A DNA stretch of 45,187 bases, taken from positions 1-45,187 of IMG/VR virus record IMGVR_UViG_3300035698_002903; one strand, 5' to 3'. Under the pieces are notes generated by a model, which was given only the letters and a program-made list of their open reading frames with translations, was not told the origin of the DNA and made no database searches. A program made the position numbers and the translations under genes. Of the stretch, positions 39,314 through 45,187 are shown one piece after another. Positions within the stretch are counted from its first letter, which is position 1. The number at the start of each line of letters is the position of its first letter. This stretch comes from a virus.

Positions 39314-42040
39314 ATGATTAAATCAGGAATACCTACCAACCCGATGAGCAATGCTTTTCTGCACGGTGGGAAAAAAACGAATGGAGGAGGTATCTTGTTC
39401 CAATGGAACAATACTTTACTTCCAGACCTAAGTTCTGGTGATAGAGCTATTGGATGGCAAGGTGCAGTTCTCAAGAGCTGGTCAGGATCAGCTTGGGGAA
39501 ATGTTGGAGGAAGTGGTACTACAGGTTCATTAAATGACGCTTATGATAACGGTTCAGTTATCGCTATAGATGCAGGAGCGGTTGAAATGAATGGTACACA
39601 CGCTACTAATAATGTACTTGAGCTTACATTAATAGGTGCAGGTACAGGTAATATGATAGACATCCAGAATGATTCAAGTGGAACTGCTGGATATGATATT
39701 ATCGGTACAGATGATAGCTGGTATGTAACAGTTGCAGGAGCAGCATTGCTAACAGGTATTACAGGTTGCGACACTATCGTTGCAGACGGAAATTTATCTC
39801 TTGATGCTAGCGGTACAGGAACAATCACTCTAGGAGGTACTTCAACAGGAGCAATCACGCTTACTAGAGCAGTAACAGCTACAGCTTCAGTTACAATTAC
39901 TGGTTCAGCAGATACAGACGTATTGTCGGTTACAGACGGTGATGTTTTGATTGACGATGGTCAACTTACAATTACTGAAAGCGACACAGCTACTTACGCA
40001 CAGACAATCACATCAGCAGGTACAGGTGGTGGTGGTATCTCAATTACAGCAGACGATCTGACAACAGGTTCAGCTATTTATGTTGATTCAGATACAGGAG
40101 CTACATTCTCTGGAGATGGTGGTTATGTAAACTTAATGAACGGTGTAAGCTCAGTATTCAAAGTACAGAGGTATGGTGCTACTACAATCGCTGGTAATGC
40201 TGGTTCAGCAGTATTTGCGATCACAGCAGGTGACGCAACAATGTCAGATGGTTCACTTGCGATTACTGATGCTGATAATGCAGCTACGCTTACAGTTACT
40301 AATAACACTGCTACTACAGCAGATGTTGTTGTATTCACAGGATCAGGTGCTTTCACAGGAGATAGTTTTATGAGTATCGTACCTAGTGGATTGACTACAG
40401 GATCAGCTTTAGCTATTACGGCTGCAGCACTTACAACAGGTGAAGCACTCTTAATTACTACTAGCGCTATTACTTCTGGTAATGCGGTTTATATTACAAG
40501 TGCTGGTGAAGCAATGACTTCAGGAGAATTATTGACAGTTCTTAATAACGAATCAGGAAATATCGCTACAATTACAGGTAATATAGCTAGCTTTACTTCT
40601 GCAATAGAAGAGACTGCTGGTACATTGACAGCTAATTACGATAACACCTTATTCAGTAGAACAGACAAGCAGTCATTTGCAGCACAGTATGATGCTCAAG
40701 GTTCAAATGTTAAGATTCTAAAAACTCAAAACAAAGCAGCAGGTACAATCGTAGACGCTGTAATTAATCTTGAGATTGAGTCAGTAGCTACAACTTCAGC
40801 TTTGATACTAGGTGATTCGGTTAAGGTTACATCAGTAGGTGTAAACGAAAGATCACTTAATGTTATAAATGCTTGTACTGGTAAAGATTCAGTATTAATT
40901 ACGGCTTCAGGTGCGTTGACTAATGGCCTTGCAGCTTTACACGTTACTGCTACAGGAAACTTAGCGGCAGGTGGTGCAGCTTTAATACTTGACACAAATA
41001 CAGGTACACCAACTGTTACTTCAAGGTTACTAGAACTTGCTAGTGCTGAAGATATGGTAGGTATGTATTCTAATGTTGATGGTGCTACAGAAGACGTTTA
41101 TTACTTTGAAGGCGGTGGCGATATAGCGACTACTAAGGCAATGGTAAACTTAAATCTAAGCGGAGACCCTGCTGACGATACGGTTGCAGTCTTAAAAGTA
41201 CAGAACACAGGTACTACAACACACGAATCTAAAGGTATCTACGTTGTAGGTGGAGATATTACTGGATTGATGATAGACGTAGATTCAGTATACTCCGCAG
41301 CTAACGATTCAGGTGCTATTACACTTTACTCAAATGCTGCTGGTGATCTACCAGTATTCATGAACTTCTACCATGAAGACGCAGGTGCAGTAGACGGAGA
41401 ATATTGTGGAAAAATCTTCTTCTACGGAAGTGATGACGCTCCTGCAAAGGAACTTTACGCTTCTATTGAGGTTGAAATGGATGACACAGGCGCAGCTAAT
41501 CCAGACGGTATACTATGGATCAAAGGTGATTTGGCAGGAACTAACACTAATTCAGCAGGATTCACAGGTAATACGGTAATGCTAGGAGCAGCAGCAGCTA
41601 CATTAACAACTGCAGGTGCTTGGGATTTGACTATCTCAACCGCACTTACAGCTACAGGAGAGCCTAGACTCGTCCTTACAGACGGTAATGCAGGTAATAT
41701 CACAATTACTGCAGGTGCTACTTCAGGAGAGATAGTTATGGCTAGTCCAGTCGCACACTCATCTACTCAATCATTGAGTGGAGCAGGGGATGTAGGAGTT
41801 ACTACTTCTATTACAGAAGTAACAACAACTGGAACAGATGCACTTACTCTTGGAAATGGTGTTGAAGGACAAATCAAATTTATTACTATGATCGGTGATG
41901 GTGGTGAAGGAACGCTTACACCTACCGCTCTAACAGGATATTCTACAATCAAATTTCAAGATATAGGAGATTCTGTAACCTTACTATTCACTAACACTTC
42001 TTGGAGTGTAGTGGGACAAGTAGGATGTACAATAGCTTAG
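39314..42040 (+). CDS. Large Thr/Ala-rich repeat virion protein (head-fibre-like)
   Basis: Start set at ATG 39314; a TTG reading from 39269 would begin in the hairpin-rich leader. 908 residues with many degenerate beta repeats (TDVLSVTDGDVLIDDGQLTI; TTGSALAITAAALTTGEALL) and no Cys-rich or catalytic motif. The last ~70 residues (VEGQIKFITMIGDGGEGTLT, DIGDSVTLLFTNTSWSVVGQ) form a C-terminal domain I recall from fibre-like proteins coded after phage capsid genes. Likely a fibre or surface decoration; receptor or capsid attachment is not shown. Confidence 0.55.
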   Translation: MIKSGIPTNPMSNAFLHGGKKTNGGGILFQWNNTLLPDLSSGDRAIGWQGAVLKSWSGSAWGNVGGSGTTGSLNDAYDNGSVIAIDAGAVEMNGTHATNNVLELTLIGAGTGNMIDIQNDSSGTAGYDIIGTDDSWYVTVAGAALLTGITGCDTIVADGNLSLDASGTGTITLGGTSTGAITLTRAVTATASVTITGSADTDVLSVTDGDVLIDDGQLTITESDTATYAQTITSAGTGGGGISITADDLTTGSAIYVDSDTGATFSGDGGYVNLMNGVSSVFKVQRYGATTIAGNAGSAVFAITAGDATMSDGSLAITDADNAATLTVTNNTATTADVVVFTGSGAFTGDSFMSIVPSGLTTGSALAITAAALTTGEALLITTSAITSGNAVYITSAGEAMTSGELLTVLNNESGNIATITGNIASFTSAIEETAGTLTANYDNTLFSRTDKQSFAAQYDAQGSNVKILKTQNKAAGTIVDAVINLEIESVATTSALILGDSVKVTSVGVNERSLNVINACTGKDSVLITASGALTNGLAALHVTATGNLAAGGAALILDTNTGTPTVTSRLLELASAEDMVGMYSNVDGATEDVYYFEGGGDIATTKAMVNLNLSGDPADDTVAVLKVQNTGTTTHESKGIYVVGGDITGLMIDVDSVYSAANDSGAITLYSNAAGDLPVFMNFYHEDAGAVDGEYCGKIFFYGSDDAPAKELYASIEVEMDDTGAANPDGILWIKGDLAGTNTNSAGFTGNTVMLGAAAATLTTAGAWDLTISTALTATGEPRLVLTDGNAGNITITAGATSGEIVMASPVAHSSTQSLSGAGDVGVTTSITEVTTTGTDALTLGNGVEGQIKFITMIGDGGEGTLTPTALTGYSTIKFQDIGDSVTLLFTNTSWSVVGQVGCTIA

Positions 42041-42054
42041 AGGAAGCTTATTCC

Positions 42055-42107
42055 TCCCTTCTAACTCTGCCCCGACCTTTCACGCTTAAAGGGGCAGACT
42101 AGAGGGA
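42055..42107 (+). other. Hairpin between virion genes
   Basis: CTGCCCC (42067-42073) pairs with GGGGCAG (42091-42097); outside them TCCCT (42055-42059) pairs with AGGGA (42103-42107). Loop of 17 bases. No T-run. Resembles in position and style the hairpin after the capsid gene. Confidence 0.5.
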
Positions 42108-42129
42108 AATAACAATTAACAATTATAAT

Positions 42130-42438
42130 ATGGCACGATTTATAAACTCACAACAGATTTACGTAGAAACAGTAACTATCGCTGTGGCTGGTACAGCTCA
42201 ACAGGCTACATCAGTTCCAGTACCAGACGGTATATCAGTAGTTTACTTAGCTCATCCAGATAATACTGGATATATCAAGATAGCTGATACAGAGGCGAAA
42301 GCACAAGCAGCTATTGGCGTAGGGAATGTTCCATTGCCTAATGATAAAGCAGCAGCTTATCAAATCCAAGACCCATCTATTCCTTATATTGACGCAACAG
42401 TATCAGGGGAAAGAGTTATCGTGACAATGGAGAAATAA
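42130..42438 (+). CDS. Small beta-rich structural protein, 102 residues
   Basis: MARFINSQQIYVETVTIAVA, then VPVPDGISVVYLAHPDNTGY and GERVIVTMEK: a compact beta-sandwich type. It lies between two large fibre-like genes. Similar small proteins act as fibre bases or capsid decorations. TTAACA lies 8 bases upstream. No firm family. Confidence 0.5.
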   Translation: MARFINSQQIYVETVTIAVAGTAQQATSVPVPDGISVVYLAHPDNTGYIKIADTEAKAQAAIGVGNVPLPNDKAAAYQIQDPSIPYIDATVSGERVIVTMEK

Positions 42439-42456
42439 TAATTAACCAAATTTAAC

Positions 42457-45187
42457 ATGGACATAATTGATTCATGGCGAGCAGGAGGAACAGGCAGAGG
42501 CCCATATACTTTTCAAAGTAGGGCTATCACCCAAACACCCTTTACCGCTAAAGGATATTTAGGACAAACAGCTAACTTACAAGAATGGCAAGATTCTACA
42601 GGTATTGTACTTGCTTCAATATCTTCAACAGGGAAATTATCATCTATTGGACAAGACATAACTGGAAATTTAGATATTAGTGGAGATGTTGAGATAGGTG
42701 GTAATCTTACAGTTTTAGGCAGTACAACTATTTATGTTGACTATGTTGTCACAGGTACAGTAACCGCTAATGGACAGTTCTTAGGTAAAGATGGTTCAGG
42801 AATAAGCCCTTCTTATTCATTTATTGACGAGGACAAGACAGGAATGTATCTTGATGGACTTAATAAAATAGGGTTCTCTACAGCAGGTAGTCGTAGATTC
42901 CAGATTTCTAATACAGGCGCAACTATATATTCTGATACTAATGATGGCTCAACATATCCATTAAGTGTATTAGATAGCGATAGTGTAGAAGTTGCCTATG
43001 TAGATAGTGACGGTGGAGCAAATTTTAACTCTATATCTGGGGTAAGCGCAATATACACTTCTACATTGTTTGTGGCAGATGGGACGGCTGCTAGCCCTTC
43101 TGTTGCATGGACAGCCCACCCTACAACAGGAATATATAATAACGGTGGAGACCAAATAGCTTTTGCTGCTGCTGGAAATTTAGTAGCTTATTTTACAGCT
43201 AACGATGTTAGATTCAAAAAGATAGTTACATTCAATGGTGGTATTCCTCTTTATGTTGAGGGGCAAGAAACTGATACTGCTGATGCTGTAGTATTGAGAG
43301 TAAGTAATCAAACAGAATTAACAACTGCAGGATCAAGAATACAAGAATGGTATAGTTTAAATACTTATACAGATGCTTATTTAAAAGCCTATATTGACAA
43401 AGATGGAGGATTTGTAGCTGATAACTTTGATACTCGTAATGACGATAGTACAGGAGCAGAGAGTTTAAACGAAACAGACTTCGCAACAACAACTGATTGG
43501 ACTGCTGCTGAAGATTTCACAGTAGGAAGTGGTTATGCAGAATATAACTGGAATACTGGTAATGATTCAACTATTACGCAGGCACAAGCTGATCTAGCAA
43601 CTACTCTAGTAGGGGATAGATGGTATGTATTTGAATATGACGTAACTTATACGAGTGCTCAGGTTAATAATATAACTTGTACAATTCCTGCTACTGTAGC
43701 TGAAACTGCCACTGTATTGACAATAAATTCAACAGGGAATAATAGAAAAGTATATTTTAAGACAGTAGCAGCTCCAACAGACTTTGTAGTCAAAGTTGTT
43801 GACTTAGGTGTTACTACCGATTCAGTATTCCGAATGGATAACTTGAGCGTAAAGGAAGCTCTAGGCGGAGATATGAACGCTGCGAATGTTATTGCTCGTG
43901 ATACCTTAACGGCTGATACAATAACAGATGGTACGGCTTCAATAAATAGCGGAGCATTCACAGGAATGGCCTCAATAACGGATGGAACAGCGACTTGGAC
44001 AGGTGGAGCTACAAATACCCTAACTGGGTTTGCTTCAATAAGTGGTGCATCTTTAAATGTCAATGCGAGTTCAGATACAGCCTTAACTTTGGGGGGATTA
44101 AAAGCTCAAATAACTCCAACGACTTTGACTTCTGGTGGAGCTGACGATTTTGGAATTGGTATTAGTCAATCATTAAATGATACTGGTGTTGCTGGTGGTT
44201 CTGATACTTATAGAATGATTAAGGGAATATTAACAGAAACAGACGTAACAGGTTGGAACGATGTTTATTTGATGGATTTGTTAGTAGGTGCTAGTAGTAA
44301 ATTTAAAGTGGATGATTCGGGAAATGCTACAGTAGCAGGGACTTTGACTGCTGTAACTCTAACAGATGGTACAGCTTCATTAAACGTAGGGGCATTGACT
44401 GGAATAACAAGAATGTCAATTGCAGATACTTTATCTGATGGAGAGATATTACTAAATACTACCACAACTTCAAATGGACTTGGAGCAGATGAAATGCTTT
44501 TTGGAAGACAAACAAATATAATTACTGCTGCTGGCGATGATGCTAGTTCTTTATTGTTTGGAGAATATTTTAATCTTGATAAGACCGCAGGAGGTGCTGG
44601 ATTTAATATAGGTATTACCTTTACAGGCGATGTTTGGGACCAAAGTATAGTATCACTTGACCAAGACTTAAATATTGGAAGTGTGACAATGTCTGCTGGT
44701 AATGCAAACGATATTACTTTAGAAGCGTCTGATGCTTCCGATACTGGTGATGGTGGTTCTATAAGTCTTAAACTAGGGGCTGCCGACACTCAAGGAAATG
44801 GAGGAAGTTTATATATAGAACCTGCTGCTGGAGCTGGTACTGGAACTGCTGGTAATGTAATTTCTAACTGGAATTTGAGCGAAAGTGCTGCTTATGGGTA
44901 TTTCGCAATAGGTACAAATAGCGTAACAGATGCAAGATTAGTTGTTGGAGGCTCAACGAATAACGGAACTACAAATATAATAAAGGGAGTTGATAGCGAT
45001 AACGCGAGTGTGTTTACTTTAGATACTGATGGTAAAGCATACTTTGCTAGTAAAGTTAGGATTGGTGATACCTCAACTTTCGGTAATGAATTATTCCACA
45101 TAGCTTCTGAAACTGATGCAGATATGGTATTAGAACACGCAAAAGATGATGGCGACCCATTATTTATATTTGATAGAGCAATGGGAG
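42457..45187 (+). CDS. N-terminal part of a large fibre/spike-like virion protein (continues at window start)
   Basis: ATG 42457 with TTAACC 9 bases upstream; no stop in 910 codons. MDIIDSWRAGGTGRGPYTFQ, then repeated short beta units (GDVEIGGNLTVLGSTTIY; GTVTANGQFLGKDGSG) and, at about residues 330-475, a carbohydrate-binding-like region (TTDWTAAEDFTVGSGYAEYN through VFRMDNLSVKEA). Later parts are collagen- or beta-helix-like. With the piece at 1-503 it would have 1077 residues. Likely tail fibre or spike; the carbohydrate-binding reading is only by composition. Confidence 0.65.
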   Translation, partial: MDIIDSWRAGGTGRGPYTFQSRAITQTPFTAKGYLGQTANLQEWQDSTGIVLASISSTGKLSSIGQDITGNLDISGDVEIGGNLTVLGSTTIYVDYVVTGTVTANGQFLGKDGSGISPSYSFIDEDKTGMYLDGLNKIGFSTAGSRRFQISNTGATIYSDTNDGSTYPLSVLDSDSVEVAYVDSDGGANFNSISGVSAIYTSTLFVADGTAASPSVAWTAHPTTGIYNNGGDQIAFAAAGNLVAYFTANDVRFKKIVTFNGGIPLYVEGQETDTADAVVLRVSNQTELTTAGSRIQEWYSLNTYTDAYLKAYIDKDGGFVADNFDTRNDDSTGAESLNETDFATTTDWTAAEDFTVGSGYAEYNWNTGNDSTITQAQADLATTLVGDRWYVFEYDVTYTSAQVNNITCTIPATVAETATVLTINSTGNNRKVYFKTVAAPTDFVVKVVDLGVTTDSVFRMDNLSVKEALGGDMNAANVIARDTLTADTITDGTASINSGAFTGMASITDGTATWTGGATNTLTGFASISGASLNVNASSDTALTLGGLKAQITPTTLTSGGADDFGIGISQSLNDTGVAGGSDTYRMIKGILTETDVTGWNDVYLMDLLVGASSKFKVDDSGNATVAGTLTAVTLTDGTASLNVGALTGITRMSIADTLSDGEILLNTTTTSNGLGADEMLFGRQTNIITAAGDDASSLLFGEYFNLDKTAGGAGFNIGITFTGDVWDQSIVSLDQDLNIGSVTMSAGNANDITLEASDASDTGDGGSISLKLGAADTQGNGGSLYIEPAAGAGTGTAGNVISNWNLSESAAYGYFAIGTNSVTDARLVVGGSTNNGTTNIIKGVDSDNASVFTLDTDGKAYFASKVRIGDTSTFGNELFHIASETDADMVLEHAKDDGDPLFIFDRAMG

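Noticed and set aside
1-45187. TGA recoding as in some uncultured bacteria and their phages
   Set aside because: TGA ends the genes at 992, 6208, 15730 and 35928 in ATGA overlaps, so it works as a stop.
1-45187. Lysogeny module or integrase with att sites
   Set aside because: No integrase, excisionase or CI-type repressor pattern was found; the ribbon-helix-helix protein alone is not enough.

Overview
The window reads as a complete, circularly permuted tailed-phage genome of about 45 kb. The virion-protein gene that starts at 42457 is still open at the last base, and the first bases continue it in the same frame to a TAA at 501-503. The joined gene has 1077 codons. The DNA is AT-rich and uses the standard code: TGA is a real stop in several ATGA gene overlaps. 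There is no tail-tape-measure, sheath or integrase gene. A large portal, a beta-propeller neck/tail protein and several long putative internal-virion proteins point to a podovirus-like, probably lytic phage. The host cannot be named. Promoter-like sites match the common TTGACA/TATAAT pattern, which argues against Bacteroidota. Most starts lack a Shine-Dalgarno site; many instead carry a (T/A)TAACC motif 7-10 bases before the ATG.

Two transcription units diverge from a 311-base gene-free region (24911-25221), which holds an operator-like palindrome and a leader with two interlocking stems. The leftward unit (24895 to 16112, minus strand) is an early/accessory block. It holds small proteins, a short C5 cytosine methyltransferase, a ribbon-helix-helix regulator with a strong promoter beside it, a recombination set (Erf/Rad52-type annealing protein, YqaJ-type exonuclease, NinB-like protein, RusA-like resolvase), two lipoproteins, several one-helix membrane peptides, a lysozyme-like protein, a DUF3850-like protein, an HNH protein and a double zinc-finger protein. 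A 190-base inverted-repeat element at 20204-20393 lies inside it.

The rightward unit begins with a replication-initiator-like protein and a DnaB-type helicase. Next come small proteins, including one with a strict Cys-x-x tripeptide repeat, and then the packaging and head genes: small terminase, large terminase, portal, a GroES-like co-chaperonin, a scaffold candidate, a decoration-like protein, the major capsid protein and fibre-like proteins. Across the join it continues with neck and tail proteins, a glycine-rich adhesin, three putative ejection proteins (one of 1767 residues with polyvalent-protein features), an amidase endolysin and a holin candidate.

The most striking feature is in the large terminase. 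An intein (32062-32904) interrupts the C-terminal nuclease motif. In the place where an intein normally carries its homing endonuclease there is a complete HNH endonuclease gene (32319-32849) in the -1 frame, with its own ATG, while the terminase-intein frame stays open through all 531 bases.
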